A program made the translations under genes and the position numbers. From Pseudothauera hydrothermalis (GTDB lineage Bacteria > Pseudomonadota > Gammaproteobacteria > Burkholderiales > Rhodocyclaceae), in contig NZ_CP029331.1 of the NCBI RefSeq assembly GCF_003345255.1, forward strand, positions 1,240,001-1,304,000: a DNA stretch of 64,000 nucleotides, written 5' to 3'. A model generated the notes under the pieces. It was not told where the DNA came from, searched no databases, and saw nothing but the letters and a program-made list of their open reading frames with translations. Below are positions 1-9,148 of this stretch, in pieces (the first letter of the stretch is position 1; each line of letters starts with the position of its first letter).

Positions 1-542
1 CTGGAGAGCCAGTGCCCTTTTTGCTTGTCGAGTGGATCTCCGCGCTGCCAGGCGCCAATGCCGGCGGCTGTGAGCCACAGCCCGCCCTTGGGTTTGCCGG
101 CCTCGGGTTGGCACAGGGTAGGGGTGAGCGGCAGCGGGTGGCTGCTGGCCAGGGCCGGGTGCAGCGCGGTGGGTTGTAGCGCGGTGGCGCGCTCCTGCTG
201 GTCGATGCTGAGGTCGGCGGGCAGCGGCAGCAGCGCTTCGAAGCTGTCCTTGCCGGTTTTGCGGGCGAGGCCGAAATGCGCGATGCGGAAGGCGCCAGGC
301 GCGTCCACACTGCCCAGGCTGGCGGCCAGCGGCCCTTCCAGCCGGATGCTGTCCGCGGCGAAGGCGGCGGGGTCGATCTTGGCGTCGGCCAGCATGCGGC
401 TACGCAGCGCGCCGGCGGCCACCGAGGGCCAGGGCGGCATCAGCGCTTCGCCATGACTGCCGGCGTCGGCAAAGAGTTTGTTGCCGCGCAGGATCAGCAC
501 GTCCAGTGGTTCGATCAGCAGGGTGTGTTCGGCATGAGGCAT
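1..542 (-). CDS. cmr3: Type III-B CRISPR effector subunit Cmr3 (partial, cut by window edge)
   Basis: Cmr3 is a RAMP-fold subunit that caps the 5' tag end of crRNA next to Cas10 in the Cmr complex. The visible 180 codons begin with the family's characteristic start: EPLDVLILRGNKLF near residues 11-24 and GSHGEALMPPWPSV near 29-42, followed by GALRSRML. The ATG at 542 lies 20 bases after the cmr2 stop and has an AGGAG-type ribosome binding site, so it is translated from the same operon. The C-terminal half lies outside the window. Recognition rests on the very typical N-terminus; I am confident of family and subtype. Confidence 0.9.
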   Translation of the reverse strand, partial: MPHAEHTLLIEPLDVLILRGNKLFADAGSHGEALMPPWPSVAAGALRSRMLADAKIDPAAFAADSIRLEGPLAASLGSVDAPGAFRIAHFGLARKTGKDSFEALLPLPADLSIDQQERATALQPTALHPALASSHPLPLTPTLCQPEAGKPKGGLWLTAAGIGAWQRGDPLDKQKGHWLS

Positions 543-562
543 GGATCATTGCTCCTGGACGG

Positions 563-3502
563 TCAGCGGTTCGGGTTGGCACGGCTTTCGCGGGCGAGGA
601 ATTCGGCCACGGCCAGCACATCGGCGATCACACTGCCCGGATCAGTATCGGCCAGCCGCGGGTGCAGGGCGAGGGTGGCAAGCTTGTCGCCGAATTCGTC
701 GCCCTGGTCCTCACGCGCGCCTTGCCGCTTGAGCCGATAGGCCAGATTGCGGGCAAGCAGCGCATGCAGCGCGGCTTTCTCCATCTGCACCGGCAGATGC
801 GGCAACCAGCCTTGCGTCACATAAGCTGCCTTGCGCGAGGTGTCGTCGCCGGCAAAGAGCGCGGTGAGGCTGGCGAGGATTGTCATCGGCGAGCCGTCGA
901 GCGTGGGTGTTTCTCCCTCTTTGGGCGGGTCCAGCCGCCATGGCAGGGTCAGCTCGGTGGCGCCGCCGCCGCGCTTCAGAAGCGTGATTGCGAAGGCGTC
1001 GCGCCCGCCTTTGTCTTTGGCGCGTTTTTCGGCTGCGCGCAGCCGCCGCAGCACCGCGCCGAGCGGGGCACTGTGGTGGGCGATCACCGCGCCGGCGCTG
1101 GCGGTGGCGTATTCGCCCATCAGGCGCAGCAGGCGGCCATCGAGCAGCGCATGGCCACCGCCCAGCTCGAGGCCGGTCATGTCCAGGCCGAGCGATGCGA
1201 CCAGTGCACCCGGTACCGGCAGCCCGCCATAAGCCGCGCGCAAGAGCGTCAGGCAAGCCAAGAGATCGTCGACCGCCACCAGCGCCATCACATCGTCGCC
1301 GCCGGCGTAGATCAGCTTGCCCTTGCAGCGGTTTTCCACGATGTCTTGCACCAAGGTCAGCGCGAAGCCGTTGAGCGCGCCGGAGATCGCCATGTGGCGG
1401 CTGGGCGAGACGGCGCGCGGGGCGGCCAGATATTCGGCGAGTTCCCGGCGGTTGAAGTGCGCATTCAGATGGTTGCGGATCTGCGGATGGAAAGTGTTGC
1501 GGGTGGTGAGCGGATGCGCCTGGCTGCCGCCCGAGATCCACGCGCCCATGTTGTCGCCGTCGAGCAAGATCAGCGCGTAATAGGCCTCGGGTTTGTCGCC
1601 GAGCAATTTGCGCACGAGCTCCGCGCTTTCGTTGCGCGCTTCGGGGTCGTCGGAGCTGTCGTTTTCCATCAGCGCGGGCAGCACGCGGGCAAGCCGGCGT
1701 TGTTCCGGGGTGAACTCATTGCCCCGCATCAGCTTGTGTATCAGCCGGCGCGGCAGGGCCGCGTAGTCCAGCGCACCTGCATGCTCGGCCTGGTCGGCCT
1801 TGACCAGCAGATCGAGCCCGGCCTGGCCGATGGGCGCTCCCTGTTCCAGCCAGCGCTCCAGCGAGGTCGACACCGCCAGCGTGTGGGTGGAGATTACGAA
1901 GCGGCGCACATCGAGGTTGCAGCGCTTCAATTCGTGCTCGACGAACCAGCGCGGCCACAGGCGCTTGAGCATCGCCAGCGCCGACAGGTGTTCGCCCTTG
2001 CGGCTGATGCTCGGGCGCTTGTTGATCGCGCGGTTCCACAGGGTGTCGGCCGGGCGGCTGCCCTTGGGGTTGCGCAGATGCTCACGGTCGTGGGTCAGCC
2101 ATTCGGCCTCACCCGTCAGGTCGCAGCGGTAACCCTGTTCGCCGCCGTTGGGGCGTTGGGGGGCCACGCGCACGCTCTTGGCGCTGGCGGCGACCCGGTC
2201 GAGCAGTTCATAAATGGCCGGATAGAGCACGCCGGCATTGGGCCGGTAAAAGCGCGTGCCTTCGAGTTCCAGCGGTTGGCTGAGGCGTTGCCAGGTGGCG
2301 CTGGCGAGAAAGCCGCCCTGGCCAAAGAAGGGCTCACCCGCGCGGCGCAGTTCGGTGACCTCCGGCGCCGGCTCACCTTCTTTCACCAGCGGGGCGAAGG
2401 GCACCGCCGTCCAATGCACTTCCGGAAAACCCTCGAGCTGGGCCGCAAGCTGGGCGTGGCAGTAGAGCTGCGGGGTGTTGTCGATGCCGGCGGCCTCGAG
2501 TAGCTCGGCCAGCATCCCTTCGGCGGTCTCGCGCACGAAGCCGCGCACCGCCTGCGTGACCGCTTCGGCCAGTTCGCGGGCCTGGTCGGCGGGCACGATG
2601 GCGACCAGCTTGTTGGGCAGCGCGGCGGCAAACAGCGGGTTGGCGTCGGTGCGTTGCGCGGTCCATTCGCAGTCCAGAAAACGCTTGCCGTTCAGGCCGA
2701 TCTCGTCGCGCAGCCACAGATCCACCAGCGGCACCCCGCGTAGCTGCGGAAAGATCACCGCGTCCGGCCCCAGGCGCTCGCAGATCACCTTGAGGCCGGC
2801 CCAGGCGATGCGCGACAGCAGGTGCGAGCCCGCCCACAGGTCAGAGGTGGTGCGCGCCTGCGCGATGAAGTCCTGCACCGGCCCGAAGGCGATCGACAGC
2901 AGCGCCGGGTTGGCGTTGGCATCGGCGGCGAAGCTCGAGGCAAAGGCCGCGGACAAATCCAGATGGGTCCAGATGGTGTGGTCGGGAATCCGGGTGTCGG
3001 CGGGCAGCAATTGCCACAGCGCGCGCAGTTCCCCGGCGCTCATTTCCGGGCCGAAGCGCCAGAAAGCCAGCGCAGTCTTGCGGGCGTCAGGGGTGCCATC
3101 AGCGCCGCGCTCGATGAGCTGCTTGAAGTGATCGACGGAGATGGCGCGAATCTGCGCGGGGTCGATGTCAAGCTGCTCGAGGTCGAATTCGGTGCCGGAG
3201 AGCGGATGGATCAGCACCGGGCTCTGATCGAAGCGTACCTGCGTCCACGCAGCGTACTTGCCATCCTTGTCGCTGCGCGGAAACTGCGGGCGGTCGGCGG
3301 CGCTGGCCCAGTGGTCGGCGCGTTTGACATGCGCGGCAAGCGTTTTGGGCAGGCCGTCGGGGAACAGCGTCTGCTGCAGTTCGCGCACGGTGCCGCCTTC
3401 GTGGCCGGCCGGGTCGCGCAGCAATACCAGTGCCTTCTCGGCGGGATCGTGGGTCCAGGCCGCGAGCTTGGCGAGCCAGATGGTTTGCGTGGTGTCGGTC
3501 AT
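563..3502 (-). CDS. cmr2: Cas10/Cmr2, large subunit of the type III-B Cmr complex
   Basis: Cas10 of subtype III-B (979 aa), the signature subunit that senses target RNA and, when its Palm domain is active, makes cyclic oligoadenylate second messengers. His18-Asp19 (WTHDPAEK) near the N-terminus is the only HD-like pair I see there. The cyclase motif GGDD is intact at residues 734-737 (LIYAGGDDVMA), so messenger synthesis is expected. It lies 13 bases after cmr1 and 20 before cmr3, an evident operon. The ATG at 3502 is preferred; a TTG at 3523 would overlap the cmr1 stop and add seven residues. Cyclase activity together with the CARF protein upstream suggests a working signalling branch; this is inferred. 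Confidence 0.93.
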   Translation of the reverse strand: MTDTTQTIWLAKLAAWTHDPAEKALVLLRDPAGHEGGTVRELQQTLFPDGLPKTLAAHVKRADHWASAADRPQFPRSDKDGKYAAWTQVRFDQSPVLIHPLSGTEFDLEQLDIDPAQIRAISVDHFKQLIERGADGTPDARKTALAFWRFGPEMSAGELRALWQLLPADTRIPDHTIWTHLDLSAAFASSFAADANANPALLSIAFGPVQDFIAQARTTSDLWAGSHLLSRIAWAGLKVICERLGPDAVIFPQLRGVPLVDLWLRDEIGLNGKRFLDCEWTAQRTDANPLFAAALPNKLVAIVPADQARELAEAVTQAVRGFVRETAEGMLAELLEAAGIDNTPQLYCHAQLAAQLEGFPEVHWTAVPFAPLVKEGEPAPEVTELRRAGEPFFGQGGFLASATWQRLSQPLELEGTRFYRPNAGVLYPAIYELLDRVAASAKSVRVAPQRPNGGEQGYRCDLTGEAEWLTHDREHLRNPKGSRPADTLWNRAINKRPSISRKGEHLSALAMLKRLWPRWFVEHELKRCNLDVRRFVISTHTLAVSTSLERWLEQGAPIGQAGLDLLVKADQAEHAGALDYAALPRRLIHKLMRGNEFTPEQRRLARVLPALMENDSSDDPEARNESAELVRKLLGDKPEAYYALILLDGDNMGAWISGGSQAHPLTTRNTFHPQIRNHLNAHFNRRELAEYLAAPRAVSPSRHMAISGALNGFALTLVQDIVENRCKGKLIYAGGDDVMALVAVDDLLACLTLLRAAYGGLPVPGALVASLGLDMTGLELGGGHALLDGRLLRLMGEYATASAGAVIAHHSAPLGAVLRRLRAAEKRAKDKGGRDAFAITLLKRGGGATELTLPWRLDPPKEGETPTLDGSPMTILASLTALFAGDDTSRKAAYVTQGWLPHLPVQMEKAALHALLARNLAYRLKRQGAREDQGDEFGDKLATLALHPRLADTDPGSVIADVLAVAEFLARESRANPNR

Positions 3503-3515
3503 GGCAGGGTCCGGG

Positions 3516-4595
3516 TCAGGCAAGTCGGGTGAGCGTGGGCTGGTCGTCGAGGAAGCGGTGCACCTTTTGCCAGGTGTCGAAGATGCCGGGCAGGCCGAGA
3601 TTGCCGTGGGGCAGGGTGGGCTTGCACGGGGTGTGGTAGATCAGCGCGCGCAGGCCGTCGCCTTCACGATGCAGCTTGAAGCGCAGGGTGTTGGCGAGGC
3701 GAGCGTTGTTACCCCACTGGCCGACCGAGTGGTTCGTGACCGGGTAGGCCAGTACATGGCGTGGTTCGACACGTGGGCTGTTTTTGCCAGTCGTGAAATC
3801 GAGGTGAGTGCGGAAATCTATCTTGGTCTGCGCCAGGAATTTCATCGCGCTACGCCAGTCCTTGAAGGTCTGGCTGCTGCGCCACACCAGCACACCCTTG
3901 GTGTCGCTGCCGATCGCATGCGGCCAGTCCAGCGCCAGGCAGTCCCGCAGGGCGCGGGTGCAGCCGGTTTGCTCCAGGGTGGTCCGGCTGAGTGCTTCCG
4001 GCGCCGGGGTGCCGTCGGCTGCCTGCCACAGCAGCGATCCCCAGCCGTTGCGGCTGCGCCCGCCGATGGTGCCGAACCAGTGGGCCAGTGTTATCGCGCG
4101 CTGCAGGGCTTGGGCTTCTGCGCCAGGGGGCAGGGCGAGGCGAAGCTGATTGTCCTCTCCGGCTTGCAGTGCGGCGTTGTTTTTCAGCTGGGTGTTCGGA
4201 TTGCCCTTTTCGAGCAACAAAGGCCCGTAGCCCAGGTACAGCTCGCTGCCAACAGGACGCAGCCTGCCGGTGTTTCGATCCTTGACCTCCGGGTGAGTGA
4301 CGCGGCTTTCACCGGCAGGCCATTCCTTGCAGCACCCCTCGTTCCAGTGCGCCAGCGCGAGCCGAATCTGGCTTTTCTGATTGCCGTCCCGGCTGTCGTC
4401 GGCCGCGGTGCCAAACAATGCCTTTTCACGCTCCTTGATGCGGCGATGGTCGTAGCCCAGTTCCCGCGCCACCGCGATCCGCCACCATTCCCGGATCAGC
4501 GCCTTCAGGGGCGGGGTGCGCCAGACGCCTTTTTGCGCCGCATCGCCAAGGAAAGCGGGGCTGGCCAGTTGCAGCGTGTAGGTGAGCTTGATCAT
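3516..4595 (-). CDS. cmr1: Type III-B CRISPR RAMP subunit Cmr1
   Basis: Cmr1 (359 aa) is a double-RAMP subunit at the target 3' end of the Cmr complex. The N-terminus has the family pattern LTYTLQLASPAFLGDAAQKG followed by LKALIREWWR, and a glycine-rich RAMP loop GTIGGRSRNGWGSL lies near residue 175. The ATG at 4595 has an AAGGA ribosome binding site; an ATG eight codons upstream (4619) is an alternative. The 116 bases separating it from the CARF gene contain a possible minus-strand promoter (TTGTCA at 4687-4682 followed by an AT-rich stretch), so cmr1 may have its own start of transcription. It is followed directly by cmr2. Confidence 0.92.
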   Translation of the reverse strand: MIKLTYTLQLASPAFLGDAAQKGVWRTPPLKALIREWWRIAVARELGYDHRRIKEREKALFGTAADDSRDGNQKSQIRLALAHWNEGCCKEWPAGESRVTHPEVKDRNTGRLRPVGSELYLGYGPLLLEKGNPNTQLKNNAALQAGEDNQLRLALPPGAEAQALQRAITLAHWFGTIGGRSRNGWGSLLWQAADGTPAPEALSRTTLEQTGCTRALRDCLALDWPHAIGSDTKGVLVWRSSQTFKDWRSAMKFLAQTKIDFRTHLDFTTGKNSPRVEPRHVLAYPVTNHSVGQWGNNARLANTLRFKLHREGDGLRALIYHTPCKPTLPHGNLGLPGIFDTWQKVHRFLDDQPTLTRLA

Positions 4596-4711
4596 GGTGT
4601 GTTCCTTGTAATGAAGCATGCGGACATAAAGCGTTGGATGTGGCGCTTCCAAAGTAAGCAATATCGCATAACCGAATGCATTGACAATACAGTTTGCCGG
4701 CTGCGCGCCGC

Positions 4712-5845
4712 TCAAGCCTTGGGCTGCATGGCGATGGCCTCCGGGTCCAAGGCAAGTCGATAGCGGTGAGGTTTGCAGCCGCCATCGTCGATCAGATAGG
4801 GTGCTGCGGCCATGCCGAGTTCGCGTTTGAGCCGTGCGCGCAGCTTTGACAGGCGCATGGAGAAATATTGTCCATCCATGCCGTGGCGCAACGAACGCTC
4901 GGTGGCGTCGCGATTGCCCTGCCGGCTGCAGATGATGCGCAGTTCCCGCAGATAGCGCTCGCCCCATTGTTGATCCGGCACGTCTTTGGTGGGGGCAGGC
5001 AAGGCTGGCAGCCCTGCCTGAGCGCGCCGGGCAAAGACCGCGAGCAGGGCCAATTCGGCCGGCGGCAGGCGGAAGCTGCGCCCGGCAGCGGTCACCCTGC
5101 GCTGATGCAGGTCGAGTGCAAGATGCGCGGGGCCGAGCGCAGCCTGGGCCGCGCGGACCGTTTGCTGATATTGCGCGCTGCCGTCGAGCAGCGCGGTAGG
5201 TAGCCCATGGCGCAGGCTGACAAAGGGGATTTCGGCCAGGCTGAGTTTTGCCTTGCGCGCATCGACCAGTTGTTTGGTATGTGTTTCGATGATGTTTTCG
5301 TAGGGCGTCGGGTAGAAAAAAGACCAGCTGCTCTCGAAGGGTTCCGACACCAGCACATGTGACAGCCGGTCTTGCGCACGGCCGAACAAGGACAAGGCAT
5401 AGCCCAGGAAAAAGCCCATCGTCTTGCGGCCGCCGGCAATCGATACATGCAGGGCGCTGACCGGGTCGGCGCTGAGCTGGCGGACTTTTTCGGTAATGAA
5501 ATCGGCACAGGCGAGGTTGTCGGCTGGCGTGCGGATGTCGGTCAACGGCTCGCCGCTGGCGTTGCGCAGCACATGGATGTGGTCGGCGTCGAAGGCGATT
5601 TCGGGCAAAGCGTAGTCGCGCCGCAGGCGGTGAAACCATCCCGGTTTGTCCGACAGTAGTGCAAGACGGGCGCGTTCGGCGCCTTCGGCGGTGGTGATGA
5701 GGTGGATTTCGGTGGGAACGAACGGCTCGTTGCGCCCCACGGCCAGCGCGTGCAGGGTTTCGGTGACGATCTGCGGCGATAGGCCAGTGACCGCCAAAAG
5801 AATGCGTCGGGAATACGAGGACGGGTTATTGGGATCCATGAGCAT
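4712..5845 (-). CDS. CRISPR-associated CARF-domain protein, NE0113 family
   Basis: A 377-aa protein that reads like the NE0113 family of type III accessory proteins. The N-terminal half has the CARF/Rossmann start RRILLAVTGLSPQIVTETLH and a later VSIAGGRKTMGFFLGY segment, both typical of CARF domains that bind cyclic oligoadenylates. I see no HEPN-type R-x4-6-H nuclease motif. The last ~100 residues (from about QQWGERYLREL, with FSMRLSKLRARLKRELG and RYRLAL) look like a winged-helix region, so it could be a ligand-controlled regulator rather than a nuclease; this is inference. Start at ATG 5845 is chosen over a GTG at 5917, which has no ribosome binding site. It is the first gene of the cmr operon and diverges from urtE. 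Confidence 0.8.
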   Translation of the reverse strand: MLMDPNNPSSYSRRILLAVTGLSPQIVTETLHALAVGRNEPFVPTEIHLITTAEGAERARLALLSDKPGWFHRLRRDYALPEIAFDADHIHVLRNASGEPLTDIRTPADNLACADFITEKVRQLSADPVSALHVSIAGGRKTMGFFLGYALSLFGRAQDRLSHVLVSEPFESSWSFFYPTPYENIIETHTKQLVDARKAKLSLAEIPFVSLRHGLPTALLDGSAQYQQTVRAAQAALGPAHLALDLHQRRVTAAGRSFRLPPAELALLAVFARRAQAGLPALPAPTKDVPDQQWGERYLRELRIICSRQGNRDATERSLRHGMDGQYFSMRLSKLRARLKRELGMAAAPYLIDDGGCKPHRYRLALDPEAIAMQPKA

Positions 5846-6065
5846 CCGAGCAATACGCCAAGATGCCGGTTTTATACCAGGGAAGCAGGGCACAGGCTCA
5901 CTTGGCAAGCTTGCCACAGGCCTGGGCGGAGGAGAGAAGCCCGACCTTGCCGTGGGCGATTACGCCATCGTGCGTATTCCGGCTGCCCGCGCGCTGGCTT
6001 AGGCTGGATGCATCTGCCCGCGCGCTGTGCGCAGGCATCGAGACTGTTGCGGAATGCCTGACACG

Positions 6066-6758
6066 ATGCTCAAGGTCGAAGCTTTGAACCAGTACTATGG
6101 CGGCAGCCATATTCTGCGCAACCTGACTTTCGAGGTGCCGGCCGGCAAGGTCACCACCCTGCTCGGCCGCAACGGCGTGGGTAAGACCACTTTGCTCAAA
6201 ACCTTGATGGGGCTGGTGCCAGCGGCCAGCGGCCGTATCGTGTTCGATGGCCGGGAGCTGACCCGCGCGCCGTCTTATGAACGGGTGCGCGCCGGGATGG
6301 GTTATGTGCCCCAGGGACGGGAGATTTTTCCGCGCCTGACGGTGGAAGAGAACCTGTTGATGGGGCTGGCTACCCGTCCGCGCGGCACGCCAGTGCCGCA
6401 GCGGGTGTTCGAGCTCTTTCCGGTGCTCAGGCAAATGATGAAGCGGCGCGGCGGCGATCTGTCCGGCGGTCAGCAACAGCAACTGGCCATTGGCCGCGCG
6501 CTGGCGTTTGGCCCGCGCCTGCTGATCCTGGATGAGCCCACCGAGGGCATCCAGCCGTCGATCATCAAAGACATCGGCCATGCCATCAGGCGCTTGGCCA
6601 GTACCGGCGAGATGTCGATCTTGCTGGTCGAGCAATACTACGACTTTGCCCGCGAGTTGTCCGATTACTACCTGGTGATGGAGCGCGGTGAGATCATCAT
6701 GCGCGGCGAAGGCGCGCGCATGGATGCCGACGGCGTGCGCGCGGCGCTGGCGGTGTGA
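6066..6758 (+). CDS. urtE: Urea ABC transporter ATP-binding subunit UrtE
   Basis: ATPase of the LivF/UrtE type (230 aa), one of the two ATP-binding subunits of the high-affinity urea importer UrtABCDE. Walker A GRNGVGKTT is at residues 34-42, the signature is LSGGQQQQ and Walker B is LLILDEPTEGI. The start MLKVEALNQYYGGSHILR and the GDLSGGQQQQLAIGRAL and ELSDYYLVMERGEI segments fit UrtE better than LivF, as does the urease cluster just downstream. Start 6066 matches family length; an ATG at 6054 is possible. Oddly, urtABCD are not upstream: a minus-strand CRISPR operon abuts it, so urtE is separated from its partners. Confidence 0.88.
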   Translation: MLKVEALNQYYGGSHILRNLTFEVPAGKVTTLLGRNGVGKTTLLKTLMGLVPAASGRIVFDGRELTRAPSYERVRAGMGYVPQGREIFPRLTVEENLLMGLATRPRGTPVPQRVFELFPVLRQMMKRRGGDLSGGQQQQLAIGRALAFGPRLLILDEPTEGIQPSIIKDIGHAIRRLASTGEMSILLVEQYYDFARELSDYYLVMERGEIIMRGEGARMDADGVRAALAV

Positions 6759-6913
6759 ACGCGCAGGCGGCCGCATCGGGTCTGGGCTGCGCACTGTTGC
6801 ACAAACTGTTGGTTTTTGCGCTCCGGTCGCGCGGCGGGTATATCGTAAGATATAGGCTCTCGAACCTTCGCTCAGGGCCGCCGTGGTCGGCTCGCGCCTG
6901 CGCGTGCATCACT

Positions 6914-8086
6914 GTGAACAAGCTCTGGAACGCCATCACCGAGCATATCGTTGCGCCCTCGCGACTGACCGCCGATCAATTGCTCGGGCTGCTCACGCCC
7001 CTAGGCCGTTCGGTACATCTGCGGCGCCATGCCGCTTCGGTCATCGTTGCCCGGGTGCAATTGATTTCGGCGCTGTTTGCGGTACTGGTGCCACTGTGGG
7101 CGGTGGTGGATGTGTGGGTGTTCGACACACGCACCGCCACCTGGCTGGTGCTGCTGCGCCTGGCGTCGGCGGCGGTGTTCGTTGCCCTGGCCTGGCCGCG
7201 CGAGATCTCGGCCACCCGTCCATACACCCAGGCGGTGGCGATGCTGCTGGTCATGCTGATGGTGCCACCGTTGTTCTACCTGGTGTCGCTGCAGATCGTC
7301 GATCCGGTGGGCCTCACCGACAGCCAGCGGCTGATGGCGCAGCTCTACACCTTCATGCCCACCATCGTGCTCGGCGGGCTGGCCATCTTTCCGCTCACCG
7401 CATTGGAGATTGTGCTGTTTTCGTTGCCGGTGCTGGGTGCGGCGCTCATCGGCATGACCAGCGGCGGCGTCGAACTGGCGCTCGACCAGCATGGCGCGGC
7501 GTTGTGGTTCATGCTGATGATGATGGGGGTGGCGATGTTTTCCGGCATGAGCCAGTCCCACTACATGGAAAGCCTGGTGCACAAGGCGATGACCGATCCG
7601 CTGACTGGCGCCTACACCCGGCGTTCCGGCATCGAAGCGCTGGAGCTGATGTTCCGCCTTTCGTCGATGTCGGGCAAGCCGTTGGCGGTAGCGTTTTTTG
7701 ACCTCGATCATTTCAAGGCCATCAACGATGCGTTCGGCCACGAGGCCGGTGACCAGGCTTTGTGCACCCTGGTCGAACGCCTGCGCAGAAGCTTGCGGCG
7801 CGGCGATGTGCTGGTGCGTTGGGGCGGCGAGGAGTTCGTCGCGGTGCTGCCAGAGCTGCCGGCCGACCAGATTCCGGCGTTTTTGCAACGCGTACGCCAA
7901 GCCGGGTTTGGCGAGCGACCGGACGGCACACCCTTGACTGCCTCCATCGGTGTGGCCGAAAGCATCGCTGATGGCGTGCTCGACTGGCGCGCACTGGTGG
8001 AGAAGGCCGATCAGCGCATGTATGCGGCCAAGCGCGCCGGGCGCGACCGCGCGGTGTTGCCCGGAGAGGTGACCGTACCGCTTTGA
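6914..8086 (+). CDS. Membrane-bound diguanylate cyclase (GGDEF domain)
   Basis: A 390-aa protein with about six hydrophobic segments in its first half (e.g. LISALFAVLVPLWAVVDVWVF) and a C-terminal GGDEF domain. DPLTGAYTRR opens the domain, FFDLDHFKAINDAFGHEAGD is the metal and GTP region, and the active-site motif is GGEEF at residues 304-308, so it should make cyclic di-GMP. No RxxD inhibitory site is obvious five residues upstream. The GTG at 6914 is favoured because the 150 bases before it are non-membrane-like and contain an AT-rich promoter-like stretch (TATCGTAAGATATAGG); a GTG at 6755 overlapping the urtE stop is the alternative. It sits between urea uptake and urease genes, unusual for this pathway. 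Confidence 0.85.
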   Translation: MNKLWNAITEHIVAPSRLTADQLLGLLTPLGRSVHLRRHAASVIVARVQLISALFAVLVPLWAVVDVWVFDTRTATWLVLLRLASAAVFVALAWPREISATRPYTQAVAMLLVMLMVPPLFYLVSLQIVDPVGLTDSQRLMAQLYTFMPTIVLGGLAIFPLTALEIVLFSLPVLGAALIGMTSGGVELALDQHGAALWFMLMMMGVAMFSGMSQSHYMESLVHKAMTDPLTGAYTRRSGIEALELMFRLSSMSGKPLAVAFFDLDHFKAINDAFGHEAGDQALCTLVERLRRSLRRGDVLVRWGGEEFVAVLPELPADQIPAFLQRVRQAGFGERPDGTPLTASIGVAESIADGVLDWRALVEKADQRMYAAKRAGRDRAVLPGEVTVPL

Positions 8087-8255
8087 GCAGGCAAGGGCGG
8101 CCTGTTGCACCACAGCGGTGCGCCGGATGCGGGATCCGCAGCGACAGGCCGGAACCGATGCACGGAGTTGGCGCAGCGCGGCCCAGGTCTGTTTGGTAAC
8201 TCACTGATTGATCGGGCAATGAGCCGGCTGGCCCAAAGCTTGCTGAAGCGCTGGC

Positions 8256-9140
8256 ATGAACGCCATCACCGAGTGTCCGGATCGCTCAGATCAGCCCATC
8301 GTCACCCCCGCGCGTGCAGGTTGGCATGCTGCGCTCGCACTGCAATACCGGCGCTGCGCGGCGCGCACCGTGCTGGCCGCGCGTCGACACCATGGCCCCT
8401 TGGTGGTGCAGCGGCCGTTTTATCCGGAAGGCGAGACGGTGTGCCACACCATATTGGTGCATCCCCCGGCCGGCATCGTCGGCGGCGACTATCTGAACTT
8501 CTCCGCCACGCTGAGCGAAGGCGCTCACGTGTTGCTGACCACGCCCGGTGCTGGCAAGTGGTACCGCTCGGCCGGCGGCGATACGCCGCCGGGGCGTTTT
8601 CGACAACGCATCGAATTGGCCTCTGGAGCCTGCTGCGAGTGGTTGCCGCAGGAGAGCATCGTTTATGACGGTGCGGTGGGCGAGCAGTCGCTCACGGTGG
8701 AGCTGGCAGGCGATGCCTGCTTCATTGGCAGCGAGATGCTGTGTCTGGGCCGCACCGGTTCCGGCGAACGCTTCACCCACGGCGCGCTGACGCTGTCGAC
8801 CCGCATCAGCCGCGACGGCCGTCCGCTGTGGCTGGAAGCCGGTCGCATCGAAGGCGGCGGCGCGCTGCTCGACTCCCCCGCCGGGCTCGCCGGTCAGCCG
8901 GTGGTGGCCACGCTGCTGGCGGCCAGCCCGAAAGTGGATGAGGCGCTGCGCGACGCCTGTCGGGCGTTTGAGCCGGCCGCAGGCGAGGGCGGCGTGACGC
9001 TGTTGCCCGGTCTGCTGGTGGCACGTTGGTTGGGGCCGCAAGCCGAAGCCGGTCAGCACTGGCTGCGCGCACTCTGGCGCGTGCTGCGTCCGACGCTGGC
9101 CGGCCGCGCGGCCGAGGACCCGAGAATCTGGAGCACTTAG
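8256..9140 (+). CDS. ureD: Urease accessory protein UreD
   Basis: UreD (294 aa, also called UreH) binds apo-urease and, with UreF and UreG, forms the nickel-insertion scaffold. Family features include [17 protein letters not shown] near residue 45, [36 protein letters not shown] and the [15 protein letters not shown] block; the length is normal. The ATG at 8256 begins about 40 residues before the first conserved block; its ribosome binding site is weak. First gene of the ureDABCEFG cluster, eight bases before ureA. A 169-base non-coding stretch separates it from the GGDEF gene. Confidence 0.95.
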   Translation: MNAITECPDRSDQPIVTPARAGWHAALALQYRRCAARTVLAARRHHGPLVVQRPFYPEGETVCHTILVHPPAGIVGGDYLNFSATLSEGAHVLLTTPGAGKWYRSAGGDTPPGRFRQRIELASGACCEWLPQESIVYDGAVGEQSLTVELAGDACFIGSEMLCLGRTGSGERFTHGALTLSTRISRDGRPLWLEAGRIEGGGALLDSPAGLAGQPVVATLLAASPKVDEALRDACRAFEPAAGEGGVTLLPGLLVARWLGPQAEAGQHWLRALWRVLRPTLAGRAAEDPRIWST

Positions 9141-9148
9141 GAGAGCCC

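Noticed and set aside
506-2503. A 665-codon open frame on the plus strand opposite cmr2
   Set aside because: Its composition is what high-GC antisense frames give, with no recognisable domain, while the minus-strand frame is an unmistakable Cas10.
3516-5639. A 707-codon minus-strand frame running through the CARF gene into cmr1
   Set aside because: Only the last 359 codons are Cmr1; the upstream part is out-of-frame CARF sequence without a ribosome binding site.
1-6065. CRISPR repeat-spacer array
   Set aside because: I looked for regularly spaced direct repeats around the cmr genes and saw none; the array, if present, lies outside the window.
6928-8273. 16-base exact repeat GAACGCCATCACCGAG at 6928-6943 and 8258-8273
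   Set aside because: It lies within the coding starts of two unrelated genes, has no extended similarity on either side and no inverted structure; probably chance.
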